Source: Acidobacteriota bacterium
GTDB taxonomy: Bacteria > Pseudomonadota > Alphaproteobacteria > Caulobacterales > Hyphomonadaceae
NCBI GenBank assembly: GCA_016712445.1
Contig: JADJRB010000001.1
Coordinates: 1,116,001-1,180,000 of the forward strand
DNA length: 64,000 nt
Reading direction: 5' to 3'
Part shown: in pieces, positions 1 to 9,973 of the stretch
How the letters are laid out: each line of letters starts with the position of its first letter
Numbering within the stretch: the first letter of the stretch is position 1
Notes under the pieces: generated by a model
Databases searched by the model: none
Seen by the model: the letters and a program-made list of their open reading frames with translations, nothing else
Told to the model about the DNA's origin: nothing
Program-made: the position numbers and the translations under genes

Positions 1-112
1 TAACCCTGCCAGCCTAAAAGGCAGCCTGCACACGGGCCGGGCATGCCGCTTGCAAGCCGCCGCGAGGCGCCGGAGTACCTGTCACTTGCTACACACCCAT
101 CCCAATCCGTTC

Positions 113-1366
113 ATGCCGCCGCGCGTCATTCCGGTGAACGTGTACGAGGAAGCGCGCCGTGCGCCGCTGTGGGAGCAGGCGTTCTATACGGTCTGGCTGT
201 TCGCTGTGTTCATGCCGATCGATGCGTTCCAGCCGATCCGCTACGCCTGTATCGCGGGCCTGCTCGGCATCCTGGTTGTTCATTACCGGGAAGTGATGCC
301 CCTGATGCTGAAAGCCTGGCCGCTCTTCCCGCTGCCGATCCTGGCCTATTTCTCGATCTTCTGGACGCCCTACCCCGCCGACGCGCTGAAATCCGCAACG
401 CTGCTCTTCCTGACCCCGACCCTGCTGATCGTGCTGGCGGCGCGCCTGCGGGCGGTCGAATTCCTGCGCCTCATCATGTTCGCCGGCTGGTTGGGAACAC
501 TCTATACGGTGCCCTTCTTCGCAACCCTCGCCGAGGGCGGCCCCTATGCGCAGAAAAACAGCCTCGCCTTCCACATGATGCTGGTGATCCTCACGTCGCT
601 CGGCACCTTCCTCAACGACGAGGAGCCGTTCCCGCTCCGCGTCATCGCGATAGCCTTCGTGCCGGTTGCGTTCCTGTTCCAGTTCCTGGCTGACTCGGCG
701 ACGTCGCTGGTCTTCGCGGTTGGCGGCAGCGCCGTGCTGATCGGCGTCAAGCTGGTCTGGACTGGCGTTTCGACCGTGCGCCACATGCGCACCACGTTCC
801 TCGCCTTCATCGCAGCTGTTGCACTGGTAATCACGCTGGTGGTCCTGTCGATCCCGAACAATTCGATTGTCGACGACTTCCTGAGCCTCGTGGGCAAGGA
901 TTCGACGTTCACCGGACGCACCGCGATCTGGAACGCCGCCGAGCGCGTCTCGGCCGAGCATCCCTGGTTCGGAGTCGGCGTCGAAGGGTTCTGGAACCCG
1001 ATGACCGGCATCGCGCAGACACTGAACGAAAACGACTCCAAGCCATTTGGCACCAAACTGTCCTTCCACAGCGCATTCTGGGAAACCCGGGTTCACTTTG
1101 GCTGGGTTGGATTCGGCCTGTTCCTGCTGGCCATCGGCTGGGCAGGCCTGCGCACGGCGAACCTGTGGCTGCGCAACGGCAACCTCGTCAATTCCACGCT
1201 GCTGGTGATGTTCGTGGTTATCTTCATCTCCTGCTTCACCGAGTCCTACGCCTCGGGCACAAGCAACATGATGGTCTACTTCCTGTACTTCGGCGGGCTT
1301 GCAGCGTTCGGGATCGGCGAGCGGAAGTTCGCAGGCGTCGCCCGCCTCGTCGAACGCACGGACTGA
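113..1366 (+). CDS. O-antigen ligase/polymerase-like membrane protein (Wzy/WaaL type)
   Basis: A polytopic inner-membrane protein of about 417 residues with roughly ten hydrophobic segments. A larger soluble loop (residues about 255-330) contains 'GRTAIWNAAE' and 'HPWFGVGVEGFW', the layout and motif style of the O-antigen ligase/polymerase (Wzy_C) family, which joins or polymerises lipid-linked glycans on the periplasmic side. I start at ATG 113 because the residues encoded upstream in the same frame look non-coding. It runs head-on into the PAS gene (10-bp gap) at the end of the cellulose operon. A role in polysaccharide assembly fits that neighbourhood, but the substrate cannot be read from sequence. 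Confidence 0.75.
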   Translation: MPPRVIPVNVYEEARRAPLWEQAFYTVWLFAVFMPIDAFQPIRYACIAGLLGILVVHYREVMPLMLKAWPLFPLPILAYFSIFWTPYPADALKSATLLFLTPTLLIVLAARLRAVEFLRLIMFAGWLGTLYTVPFFATLAEGGPYAQKNSLAFHMMLVILTSLGTFLNDEEPFPLRVIAIAFVPVAFLFQFLADSATSLVFAVGGSAVLIGVKLVWTGVSTVRHMRTTFLAFIAAVALVITLVVLSIPNNSIVDDFLSLVGKDSTFTGRTAIWNAAERVSAEHPWFGVGVEGFWNPMTGIAQTLNENDSKPFGTKLSFHSAFWETRVHFGWVGFGLFLLAIGWAGLRTANLWLRNGNLVNSTLLVMFVVIFISCFTESYASGTSNMMVYFLYFGGLAAFGIGERKFAGVARLVERTD

Positions 1367-1376
1367 ACAGCGGGCG

Positions 1377-2816
1377 TCAGACTGCCACGGCGTCGGCGCG
1401 CCGGACCCCGTCGAAGGCGCCGCGCAGCGCGCTGCCATCCACTGGCTCGACCGTCTGCACAAGGACAATCCGCTTGACCTCGCCGCCAACGCCGGCAATG
1501 GCGCGTCCGCGTTCGGCCACCTGGACCCAGAGGCCGGATGACAGGCGCACCCGCACGCGGTGAACGAGTTCGGTCATGTGTCCGTCGAGCATCGATTGGT
1601 AGGCCTCGCGGGCGGCGAGCCGGTCGTCCGGATGGATACGCGCGATCCAGTCGAAGATCTGCTCGGATGCAGGCTCGACGCCTTGCGCGAAGAGGTCCGC
1701 CCAGCCTTCGGAATATTCCACACCGCCATCCGCGACAGACCAGTCGATGACGCCGGCCGACAGCAGGTCGCAGGTCACATCGGCGCGCAGGGCCATCAGG
1801 TCGGCGTCGCGCACATGCCGGTCATGGCGCTGCCACTCGTTCTGGATCACGGAGATCGCCAGCGCTGCCGCCAGCGCAACCGAGCCAAGCAGCGCGATCA
1901 GTTCAAACCGGCGCGAAGCCAGAATCGAGAACGCCGGCCGCACCTCGCCCACATAGACGAGCTGCAAGGCGTTGCCCGCCACGGCGCGGGTTTCCATGAA
2001 CACGTCGCCGGCCTCGCCGGTCACGCGGCCAGCGGCGGCGGCCTCGTCGGCGTGCAGCGGCGTCCAGCCCAGCGCCTCGGCTGCAAGGCTCGTCTCTGCG
2101 ACGCCAAAAGCCCGGCCCGCGGCGAAGGCGGGCACGACCGTCTCGCCGTCGCGGTTGAGCAGCGCGGCGCGCCAACCGTCGCCTGCGGCCGAACCGGCGC
2201 CCAGAGCGCCCTGGAAGGCGCCAGTTCGCAATACGAGCGCGGCGTCCAGCTTGGGGCCCTTTCCTGCCGAGAGATCGAGGTAGCGCGCGGCACGCTGTGC
2301 CGACACAGGCGCGAGCTCGAGGGGCAGCAATTCGCCGCCGGCCCGCTGGCTCGTCCGGCGCGGGGCAACACGGCCCGCGGCGTCCGACGGCAGATCGCCG
2401 AACACGGAGAGGGCCTGGCCCCGTCCGTCGAAGATGATGATGGCGGTGACGGGCGTCTCCTGCAGCAGCGCGGCTATGCCGGCCCTCAGCCTACGGATTT
2501 CTTCGGGTGCCGCGTCTTTCGCCAGCGCCGCCGTGATCAGCGGCGCCGCCCCGCGGGCCGCTGCATCGATCCGCGCCAGGTCTGACTCTGCGGCCAGCTG
2601 GCCGGCGGTCGCCGCCTGCGCCAGCGCGCGCCGCGCAGCCTGCGCGTCAGTGTTCACCGCCTGCCAGCCATACAGCAGCAGCCCGATCACCGCGCCAATC
2701 ACGGCGGCTGCCTGCACCGCGCGCTTCAGGAACGGATCGCTGCGCTGCAGGCGCCGGGTCAGGCGGGCCCGGAAGTCCGGACGCGGAGGAAGTGCAGAGG
2801 CGGTCGCTTGCGTCAT
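1377..2816 (-). CDS. membrane PAS-domain sensor without output domain, last gene of bcs operon
   Basis: About 479 residues. TM helices lie near residues 35-55 and 300-325 and bracket a periplasmic region of about 245 residues that looks like an extracytoplasmic sensor. After the second helix comes one PAS_3-like fold (about 345-465) with 'RIHPDDRLAAREAY' and 'LSSGLWVQVAERGR'. No kinase, GGDEF, EAL, methyl-accepting or HTH domain follows. The ATG at 2816 overlaps the stop of the BcsC-like gene (ATGA), so translation is probably coupled to cellulose synthesis. I infer a regulatory or sensory accessory subunit of the synthase. I do not recognise it as any named Bcs protein. Confidence 0.7.
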   Translation of the reverse strand: MTQATASALPPRPDFRARLTRRLQRSDPFLKRAVQAAAVIGAVIGLLLYGWQAVNTDAQAARRALAQAATAGQLAAESDLARIDAAARGAAPLITAALAKDAAPEEIRRLRAGIAALLQETPVTAIIIFDGRGQALSVFGDLPSDAAGRVAPRRTSQRAGGELLPLELAPVSAQRAARYLDLSAGKGPKLDAALVLRTGAFQGALGAGSAAGDGWRAALLNRDGETVVPAFAAGRAFGVAETSLAAEALGWTPLHADEAAAAGRVTGEAGDVFMETRAVAGNALQLVYVGEVRPAFSILASRRFELIALLGSVALAAALAISVIQNEWQRHDRHVRDADLMALRADVTCDLLSAGVIDWSVADGGVEYSEGWADLFAQGVEPASEQIFDWIARIHPDDRLAAREAYQSMLDGHMTELVHRVRVRLSSGLWVQVAERGRAIAGVGGEVKRIVLVQTVEPVDGSALRGAFDGVRRADAVAV

Positions 2817-5326
2817 GACTGGATCCACGCGGCAGGGCTGAAAGGGTCTGGCGGCAAGTCGGTGCGGGCAAGGCCCACGCGGCCACCGGGCACCCAGGTG
2901 AGGGCGATCCCGACGCGCACATCCTCATAGGCCTGCGAGGCGGTGGCGGCGAAGCGGGCGGCAAGGATCAACTGCGGCGACAGGCGGCGCGCGGCGGCAA
3001 GCTCCAGCGCGCCCGCGGCGCCGGCGCTGCGTCCGCCGCCGAGCAGCGGCTGGGGGCCGGGCTGCAACGGGTTGGCGCGCGCGGGGTCCTCTTCGATCGA
3101 TTCGTAAGCCAGCGCCGCATCGGCCTTCAGGATCCAGCGCTCGAGCGGATCGGTCTGAAGGTTGGCCGACCAACCGGCGCGGTGGAAGGATTGCGGGCTG
3201 AAATAGCCGCCATGGCCGGGGGCGAAGAAGTTGGTGTTCCGGTCATACGCCTGGAACTGGTAGAACGGACCTGTGACGAGATAGGCAAAGCCGTCGCGGG
3301 CTATGGCACGCGACGCCGATACGCCTGCCGAGACAACTGAATTGCCGGCGAGGTTGTCGCCGTCGATCTCCGCAGCCGAGGCATCCGCCTGCACGGCATA
3401 GTGCTCGCCCGCCGGCATGCGCGCGCGCACCTGCGCGCCGGTCGCGGATGCCGGGCCATAGGTCTCACCGCCCGCGTCCGGCTGTCCGGCGAAGGACAGG
3501 ACACTGTCCGTAACCGGACGTTTGAAGGCGCGCGCCTCCACTTGCCCGCCGCCCGCCTGCCGCGAAACCGCCAGTTCGCCGATGACGACCGGATCCGCAT
3601 CGGCGCCGGCTGGCAGGAGGCCGATCCGCGCGGCAAGCCGGGTCTCGCCCTCCCGGCTCCAGGCCGCATAAGGCGCCGCGAACGTTTCGCGAGCTGGCGC
3701 AAGGCCCGAAGCTGCGCCCCGGCCGGGATCGAGCGTGTAGAAGGCGACGCCCGCTTCAAAAGTGTTTGGGCCGCGCGCGAAGCCCGCCGACGTCGTTGCC
3801 ACGCCGCCGGTCAACCGGTTCTCACCCGCCGTGCCGCTTTGCTGGCGGAAGGAGACGGCCTGGCGATACCACGGCCCTTCCATGCCCTCGAGCGCTTCAT
3901 ATGTGTCCGGCGCATAGGCGCGCGCGGTGAGATAGCTGCCTTCGCTGAAGGCGGCCTCTGCATACTGCGCGTCGACCTTGGCGCCGAGCGGGCCGCCAAG
4001 CGTGCGCGCCAATGCCGCTGCCGCACCGAGCTGTCCGGTCCGGGCGGCCGCGAGTGCATAGCCCTCAGCCGATTCGGTATCCGGCATCTCGACATAGAGG
4101 CGGCTGAAGGCGGCGCCAGCGGCATCCGCCTCGCCCAGCTGCAGGTCAGTCCAGGCGGCGCGCATCAGCGCTGCCCGCCGCGTGGCCGGATAGGCCGCAG
4201 CCCGCTCCGCCAGACGTCGCGCCTCGATGAAATCTGCGGCGGCATAGGCTGCGCCGGACGCATCCAGCAGCGCGCCGCCGGTAAGCGCGTCCGCCTCACC
4301 TGCAAGCGCAGTCTCGCTCCGCGCGCTCGCCGCGAGCGCCACTGCGCCCGCCCAGTCGCCTGCGGCCCGGCGCGCGGCGGCTTCGGCCAGGTCTGCGCGC
4401 GCCGACAGTCCGGCCAGCGCCGCCGGATTGCCCGCCTTTGCAATTGCGCCGCGTGCGGAGGAAATGTCGCCGGCGGCAAGGGTTGCCATCACATAGCCGC
4501 GCCGCGCGTCTTCATCGCCGCCGAGCGCCAGTGCGCGGCTGAAATAGTCTGCGGCGCCAGCCGCGCCGCCCTCAAGGAACACCCAGCCCGCCTTGGCGAG
4601 GAGTACGGGATCGTCCGAGGCATCCGCCACGCGCGCGGCGCCCGCAAGATCACCCTGCCCCGCCGCCGCATCGAACCGGAGGCGGGCCTCTGCGCGAAGG
4701 ATGCGCCCGTGCGCGACCCGCACGCCGGCGTCTTCGCTGTGCCGGAGCGAGGCCAGCGCGGCAATGGCGGCAAGCCCGTCGGCGTCCAGCACCTGCAGCG
4801 CACGCCCCGCCATCGCTGCGGCAAGCTCGGGATCGGCGCAGTTGCCCAGCGTACGGACATAGAAAGCGCGGAGGTCCGCCTGCTGGCCAAGACCCTCGGT
4901 TGCCTCGGCCCGCGCCCAGAGATCGAACGGCGCTTCGCACGCCTGCGCGCCCGGCGCCGGCAGCTTGGCCAGTGCACCCGCCCAGTCGCGCGCGGCGAGG
5001 GCGCTGCGCACGTCGGCTTCGCGCCGGGCGGCCGCGAGATAGGTCGTCAGGCGCGCCGGCGGGCGCCAGTCAGGATGGTCCGCCTCAAGCGAGGCAAGCA
5101 GCCGTCCGGCCGATGCGAGGTTGCCCGCCGCGCCGAGATCCCAGACTGCCTGCAGCTGCGCTGCGTCCGGGACGGCAGGCTGCACCGGCGCGGCCTCCTC
5201 CGCCCTCGGAATACCGATCGAGAACACGCCTTCCGCCTGCGCCGCGCGCGCCGGCTGGGCGGCGGCGGCGAGCCCGCAGACCGCGCTGGCAAGGGCCGCG
5301 CACAGGAGGCGGGCGAGGCGGCTCAC
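2813..5326 (-). CDS. bcsC: BcsC-like TPR and outer-membrane barrel protein for cellulose export
   Basis: 837 residues with a Sec signal peptide (cut near 'ARA|AQA', residue 29), an Ala-rich alpha-helical TPR-like region (about 50-470) and a C-terminal region (about 500-837) that resembles the BcsC outer-membrane barrel domain, including 'GHGGYFSPQSFHRAGW'. BcsC carries nascent cellulose through periplasm and outer membrane. This copy is shorter than the roughly 1150-residue enterobacterial protein, mainly in the TPR region. The start is GTG at 5326, overlapping the bcsB stop (GTGA). Position directly after bcsA and bcsB supports the call. Barrel strands were not counted. Confidence 0.78.
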   Translation of the reverse strand: MSRLARLLCAALASAVCGLAAAAQPARAAQAEGVFSIGIPRAEEAAPVQPAVPDAAQLQAVWDLGAAGNLASAGRLLASLEADHPDWRPPARLTTYLAAARREADVRSALAARDWAGALAKLPAPGAQACEAPFDLWARAEATEGLGQQADLRAFYVRTLGNCADPELAAAMAGRALQVLDADGLAAIAALASLRHSEDAGVRVAHGRILRAEARLRFDAAAGQGDLAGAARVADASDDPVLLAKAGWVFLEGGAAGAADYFSRALALGGDEDARRGYVMATLAAGDISSARGAIAKAGNPAALAGLSARADLAEAAARRAAGDWAGAVALAASARSETALAGEADALTGGALLDASGAAYAAADFIEARRLAERAAAYPATRRAALMRAAWTDLQLGEADAAGAAFSRLYVEMPDTESAEGYALAAARTGQLGAAAALARTLGGPLGAKVDAQYAEAAFSEGSYLTARAYAPDTYEALEGMEGPWYRQAVSFRQQSGTAGENRLTGGVATTSAGFARGPNTFEAGVAFYTLDPGRGAASGLAPARETFAAPYAAWSREGETRLAARIGLLPAGADADPVVIGELAVSRQAGGGQVEARAFKRPVTDSVLSFAGQPDAGGETYGPASATGAQVRARMPAGEHYAVQADASAAEIDGDNLAGNSVVSAGVSASRAIARDGFAYLVTGPFYQFQAYDRNTNFFAPGHGGYFSPQSFHRAGWSANLQTDPLERWILKADAALAYESIEEDPARANPLQPGPQPLLGGGRSAGAAGALELAAARRLSPQLILAARFAATASQAYEDVRVGIALTWVPGGRVGLARTDLPPDPFSPAAWIQS

Positions 5327-7509
5327 TTGTCCTTGACGCGGTCACGCATGTAGCGGGCGATCAACGCCAGCGCTGCCGCGAGCGCAAACAGCGCCGCCGC
5401 AATGGTCAGGATCCAGCGCCACGGCGCGCGCCCGCTCTTCATCCGCGCGATGTCGCCCGGCGACATGTTGCCGACTTCGAACGTGTCGCTGGCGGCGCGC
5501 GAGACGATGGTCGCGGCGTGGTCACGCCAGACCACGGCGCCGCCCTTGAGCTGGCTCCAGTGGCTCGGTTCGACCAGCGTGCGGGCCGATGCCAGAAGCT
5601 GATCCGCCGATTCCGCCGTCACCAGCGCCACCAGCTTGCCCGGATGGCCGGGCGATTCGCCCTCGATGATGAGGCCGTTGTCGCCGAGATCGACGAGACT
5701 GAAATCGCGGCTGAAGCCGTCGGCGGGCTGGCCGTCCGGCATGTTGACCTGCACTGGCAGGAAGCCGCCGAGATCCGGCCGCGCGCCGACGACCAGCGTG
5801 TGGGCATCCGGCAGGTCGAGCCCCAGGCCGAAATCCGTATCGAAGAAGGCCGCGCCATGGATCTGGCCGAGGCGGGCGGCAAGCGTCCACACGGCGGCCG
5901 CCGTTGCGGGGCCGGCATCGGCCGCGCGCAAGGCAAACGGCGCTTCATCCTGCCCGGCAAACGGGAAGCCGGCTTCCGACAGCAGCGCGAGATTCGGCAA
6001 TTCCACGAACCGGTCGGCGGCCGGCAGCGTCATCGTCGACGTATCCTTCAGCACGAAGGCGAGATGGCGCGTGCTGCGCGCCGCGCATTCGCCTTCCGAA
6101 GGCGAGGAAAGCTCGATCTCGAACACGGCCTCGTTACGGCCCGGCCGGAAGGCGCTGGCGGGCACGGCCACCTGGTAGCCGGGCGTCACTTCGCCGTCCG
6201 GATTGGTCAGGCGCACCGCGCGTTGGAAAGCGCCGTTGACCACGACATTGACCACCGACTTGTCATCGAGGCCTGCGCCATAGGCAAAATCGAGCGCGAA
6301 CACGACATCCGCCTTGGCGCGGAAATGCACATCCGCCGGCAAGCTGAAGGAGAGCCGGGCCTCACCGCGCTCCTGTCCGAGCACGGACATCTCCGCAAAG
6401 CCGAGATCGCGGAACACATACTTTGCGTCAACATCGAGCGGACGGCGCTTCGCCAGCACGGCGCCCTGCGGCACCTCTGCCGGTTGCAGCAAAAGCGAGC
6501 CCGTGTCCGACAGCGGGAACGCGTTCGCGGCCAGCGCCCGCAGCGCGCCGTCAATGGCAGCCGGTGTGCGGCCGGAGACGAGTATAAGGAAGTGCGACGG
6601 ATCGGCCGGCGAAGGCCCGATCGAAAGCCAGGAAGCGTCGCCTTTCAGCCCGGTGAGCTGCGGCGGCGCCAGCGCGCCGAGCTGCTCCGGCGTGCCGACG
6701 GCGATGAGGTCCGTGCCCTGCCCGGCCGACTGCACGGCGCCGGCATCGAGACGCGTGATCTTCGGCAGCTTGTAATCCATCCGGTTGCCAACCGCCTGCG
6801 CGGCGAGCGCGCCCCAGCGCAGGCTCTGCGCATCCGGGTCGGCGCCGCCCGCCACGATACCCAGCTGCGCGACCCCGCCGATCCCCGCCGACACCACCGC
6901 GTCCAGGTCCGCCAGCGAAGCGCCGAAAGGCCGGCGCGCATACACGACCTCGACATACGAACGCGCGGTGTCGACATCCGTCCACAGCTCTGCGGCGTCC
7001 GGGTCCTGGCAGCCATAGGTGTAGCGCTGCACGGCGTCGATGCGCAGCGTGTTGAAGCCCGAGAAGAGACCCGACGGATCGAGCACGATCTCGTTGACCG
7101 CGGCGGCCCGCTCGGTGACACCGTCGACCTGTGCCACGAACCGGTCATTCAGGCTGAGGCGCAGCTGCGGCTTGGTGCCTTCCTGCGCCCGTCCGCTCAC
7201 ATGACGCAGCACCACGCGAGCCGACTGGATGTCCGCCTGCGGAGCAATCTCGAAGGACACCGCCTCGGTCGCCTTGGCGCCGTTGAGACGGATCGGGCCT
7301 TGCGGCGCGCGCAGCGCGGCCAGCGGCAGGCGGGCGCGCCAGAGGCCGCCCTCGACCGGCTCGGTCGTAACCTCCGGATTGTCGCGGAAGCGTGCATAGA
7401 CGTCGACAGCGGCCTCGCTGGCCGGGGCTTCCTGGGCGAGCACGGCCGCCCCCGGCGACGCAGCAAGCAGCAAGACGGCAATCGCCGCAGAGCGAAGGGC
7501 GGAAATCAT
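5323..7509 (-). CDS. bcsB: cellulose synthase periplasmic subunit BcsB
   Basis: About 728 residues. A signal peptide (about 1-25, 'GAAVLAQ') is followed by a large periplasmic beta-rich body with BcsB-type segments such as 'GLFSGFNTLRIDAVQRYTYGC' (split here across 21 residues as two neighbouring pieces) and 'TRSYVEVVYA'-like strands, and one C-terminal TM helix (about 700-722) ending in 'RYMRDRVKDK'. BcsB binds BcsA in the membrane and guides the glucan into the periplasm. The ATG at 7509 overlaps the bcsA stop (ATGA). Longer in-frame extension upstream lies inside bcsA and is not used. Confidence 0.92.
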   Translation of the reverse strand: MISALRSAAIAVLLLAASPGAAVLAQEAPASEAAVDVYARFRDNPEVTTEPVEGGLWRARLPLAALRAPQGPIRLNGAKATEAVSFEIAPQADIQSARVVLRHVSGRAQEGTKPQLRLSLNDRFVAQVDGVTERAAAVNEIVLDPSGLFSGFNTLRIDAVQRYTYGCQDPDAAELWTDVDTARSYVEVVYARRPFGASLADLDAVVSAGIGGVAQLGIVAGGADPDAQSLRWGALAAQAVGNRMDYKLPKITRLDAGAVQSAGQGTDLIAVGTPEQLGALAPPQLTGLKGDASWLSIGPSPADPSHFLILVSGRTPAAIDGALRALAANAFPLSDTGSLLLQPAEVPQGAVLAKRRPLDVDAKYVFRDLGFAEMSVLGQERGEARLSFSLPADVHFRAKADVVFALDFAYGAGLDDKSVVNVVVNGAFQRAVRLTNPDGEVTPGYQVAVPASAFRPGRNEAVFEIELSSPSEGECAARSTRHLAFVLKDTSTMTLPAADRFVELPNLALLSEAGFPFAGQDEAPFALRAADAGPATAAAVWTLAARLGQIHGAAFFDTDFGLGLDLPDAHTLVVGARPDLGGFLPVQVNMPDGQPADGFSRDFSLVDLGDNGLIIEGESPGHPGKLVALVTAESADQLLASARTLVEPSHWSQLKGGAVVWRDHAATIVSRAASDTFEVGNMSPGDIARMKSGRAPWRWILTIAAALFALAAALALIARYMRDRVKDK

Positions 7510-9752
7510 GAGCGTACTTCCCGTGTAACAGCTTTGATGTGGATCAGGGCGTGGCCGAGGCTCGAGCGGACGAGCCCGGCGATCTTGGAGGCCATGTGGT
7601 CGGAGCGTGCGCGCCCGTCGCGGAACGTCTTCCAGTTCTCGCTGCGCGCGTACATCAGCCCGACGACCGCCGACCATTGTTCGTGCGTGCTGATGACAAA
7701 GCTCAGTCCGAGCTTCTGGCCCTCCGCCGTCGAGACGGCCGACAGCACTTTCAGATCGAGCTGCGCCGGTGTGCTGGCGCCGAGATCGCGCGCATCGGCG
7801 CGGAAGATGTCGCCCTCCGCGAAATGTCCTTCGTCGGCGCTGCGCACGAGGCAACCCATGCCGGTGATCGACACATCGGTCATCTCGCATGGCACGGCGG
7901 CGCCGTCATGGCGAAGGGTGACCGGACGGCGCATCTCGAAGCGCGGGAATACGCGCTGCTGCGAGCGCTCGTAGAGCACGCCGAGCGCCGAGACGAGGAG
8001 AAGGAGGTGGAACGTGTTCCAGAACAGCAGGACTGAAATGACCCCTGCCCCGACCGGATCGATAAACCAGCGCACCAGGCCGGCGAGTTCGCCGAGGCAC
8101 ACGATGGCGATCAGCACATAGAACGGCCGCGCCAGAGGGGAGACGAAATTCTCGTCGAGGTTCTCGCCCTTCGGCGTCACGGCGAAACTCGGCGAGCGCG
8201 GATTGCGCAGCACCTGGAAGATGGCGCCCGAACAATGGATCGACTGGATGACCTCGTAGAGCTCGGACGCAAACGCCCAGCGCGTGTGCCCGTAGAGGAT
8301 CGACGACAGCATCAGTGCCCCGACGATGTGCGGCAGGCCGTACATCAGGAAGTCGGAAAGATCGCCCACATACACCCGCACACCCAGCAGCAGGTAAAGC
8401 AGCGGCCCGAGGATGAAGGCCATCCGGGCGAGCGGGAAAAACCAGTAGAAGCAGGAATTGAAGTAGCCGACGCGCTGGGCGAACGTCAGGCCCTTCTTCA
8501 GGAGCGGGTTCTTCAACAGGAAGATCTGGACCATCCCTTGGGTCCAGCGCATCCTTTGCACGATGAAGCCCGAGAAGGTCTCGGGCGACAGTCCGGCTAC
8601 CATGGGGCGGTCGACATAGGCACTTCGGTAGCCCCGCGCGTGGAGCTCGAGGGCCGTTTCGGCATCTTCGGTGATTGTCTCACCCTGGATGCCTCCGATC
8701 TCCATGATGTATTCGCGCCTCAGCACCGCCGCCGATCCGCAGAAGAAGGAGGCGTTGAGCCCGTCGAGCCCGCGCTGGATCACCGAATAGAACATCTCGT
8801 TCTCGCTCGGCATGTTCCGGAATGTCCCGAGATTGCGTTCCAGCGGATCGGGGTTGAGGAAGAAGTGCGGCGTCTGGACGAGGAAGAGTTTCGGATCCTC
8901 GACGAAATAGCCGACCGTCCGTGTCAGGATGTCGGTCGACGGCACATGGTCGGCGTCGAGGATGAGGATCAGGTCGCCGTGCGTGTGCTTCAGCGCGGCG
9001 TTGATGTTGCCGGCCTTGGCGTGGTCGTTCTTCTCGCGCGTCAGGTAATGCGCGCCGAGGCGTTCGCACACTGCCTTCAGGTGTTCGTGGCGCGCCTGCG
9101 CTTCGGCGGCCTTCTTCGGATCGGCCTGCGTGCGCTTGCCCAGCGTGCCGCCATCGTCGAGCAGGTACACGTTCACCCGCCCGGCGGGATAATTGACGTT
9201 GAGCGCGGCGGTCAGCGTCACTTCGAGCAGGTCGTCCGGCTCGTTATAGCTCGGGATCAGGATGTCGACCGTCGGGCAGGCGTCCGGCGCGACCGGCACC
9301 GGGCGCGGGCCGCGCTTGTAGACATCCACCGACAGGAACGTCGACAGCAGCAGAAGGATGTAGCCGTACGTCTCGGCACCGAGCAGGAAAATGCCGCCGA
9401 CGATCGACAGCGGGGAATCCACCGGCATCGTCTCGGTCACGCGCCAGATCATGTAGCGCGTGCTCGTGAAGATGATGAGCAGCGCAACGAAGCTGCGCAG
9501 CGGCCCGCCCGAGGGGCGCAGCCATCCCATCAGGAAGTAGACGGCGATTGTGGCGATGCACAGCTGCACCTGCACCGCGTCCGGCGTCGGCGCTGCGGCC
9601 ATCACCGCGACGCATGCGAGCGCGATCCAGGCGCTGACCGTGCGCACCGGCGCGTACCGGGACGCCGGCACAAAGCGCTCTGGATTCTGTCTCGCTGCCA
9701 CTTGTGCCGAATGCTCCACGCCGGGAAAGCCCGGGCCCGACATTCGCGCCAC
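7506..9752 (-). CDS. bcsA: cellulose synthase catalytic subunit BcsA with PilZ domain
   Basis: 748 residues, family 2 glycosyltransferase that polymerises UDP-glucose in the inner membrane. Catalytic signature residues are all visible: DDG at 199-201, DAD at 266-268, TED at 361-363, QRMRW at 399-403, and the gating loop FAVTPKG at 523-529. A C-terminal PilZ domain carries RSQQR (596-600) and DVSITG (626-631), the c-di-GMP-binding RxxxR and DxSxxG pattern, so activity should be c-di-GMP dependent. The start may be GTG 9752 or ATG 9743; neither has a clear Shine-Dalgarno. A weak dyad TTACCG(9762)...CGGTAA(9777) lies just upstream. It heads the bcsA-bcsB-bcsC-PAS operon; bcsZ and bcsQ are not seen nearby. 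Confidence 0.95.
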   Translation of the reverse strand: MARMSGPGFPGVEHSAQVAARQNPERFVPASRYAPVRTVSAWIALACVAVMAAAPTPDAVQVQLCIATIAVYFLMGWLRPSGGPLRSFVALLIIFTSTRYMIWRVTETMPVDSPLSIVGGIFLLGAETYGYILLLLSTFLSVDVYKRGPRPVPVAPDACPTVDILIPSYNEPDDLLEVTLTAALNVNYPAGRVNVYLLDDGGTLGKRTQADPKKAAEAQARHEHLKAVCERLGAHYLTREKNDHAKAGNINAALKHTHGDLILILDADHVPSTDILTRTVGYFVEDPKLFLVQTPHFFLNPDPLERNLGTFRNMPSENEMFYSVIQRGLDGLNASFFCGSAAVLRREYIMEIGGIQGETITEDAETALELHARGYRSAYVDRPMVAGLSPETFSGFIVQRMRWTQGMVQIFLLKNPLLKKGLTFAQRVGYFNSCFYWFFPLARMAFILGPLLYLLLGVRVYVGDLSDFLMYGLPHIVGALMLSSILYGHTRWAFASELYEVIQSIHCSGAIFQVLRNPRSPSFAVTPKGENLDENFVSPLARPFYVLIAIVCLGELAGLVRWFIDPVGAGVISVLLFWNTFHLLLLVSALGVLYERSQQRVFPRFEMRRPVTLRHDGAAVPCEMTDVSITGMGCLVRSADEGHFAEGDIFRADARDLGASTPAQLDLKVLSAVSTAEGQKLGLSFVISTHEQWSAVVGLMYARSENWKTFRDGRARSDHMASKIAGLVRSSLGHALIHIKAVTREVRS

Positions 9753-9973
9753 AACATGAAATTACCGATAATGCCCCGGTAACCGAAAACCAACGAAGGT
9801 TAAACGAACGTGATGTCCGTAGACGGAAGATTTTGCCCGGGGCATGCCGGCATCTGCGATCCGGCGTGCAGGCTCATGCCTTGCCCCGTCTGGATGCCGG
9901 GCCCGCAACGCGCCCCTCGGGCTGGCAGGGTCCGGCCCCCGTCTGGTGTCGATCTGAAGGGCCGGAAAGCCGC

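Noticed and set aside
4900..7974. 1024-codon plus-strand frame opposite bcsB/bcsC
   Set aside because: Low-complexity Arg/Ala-rich translation with no domain; a GC-driven shadow of the bcs genes.
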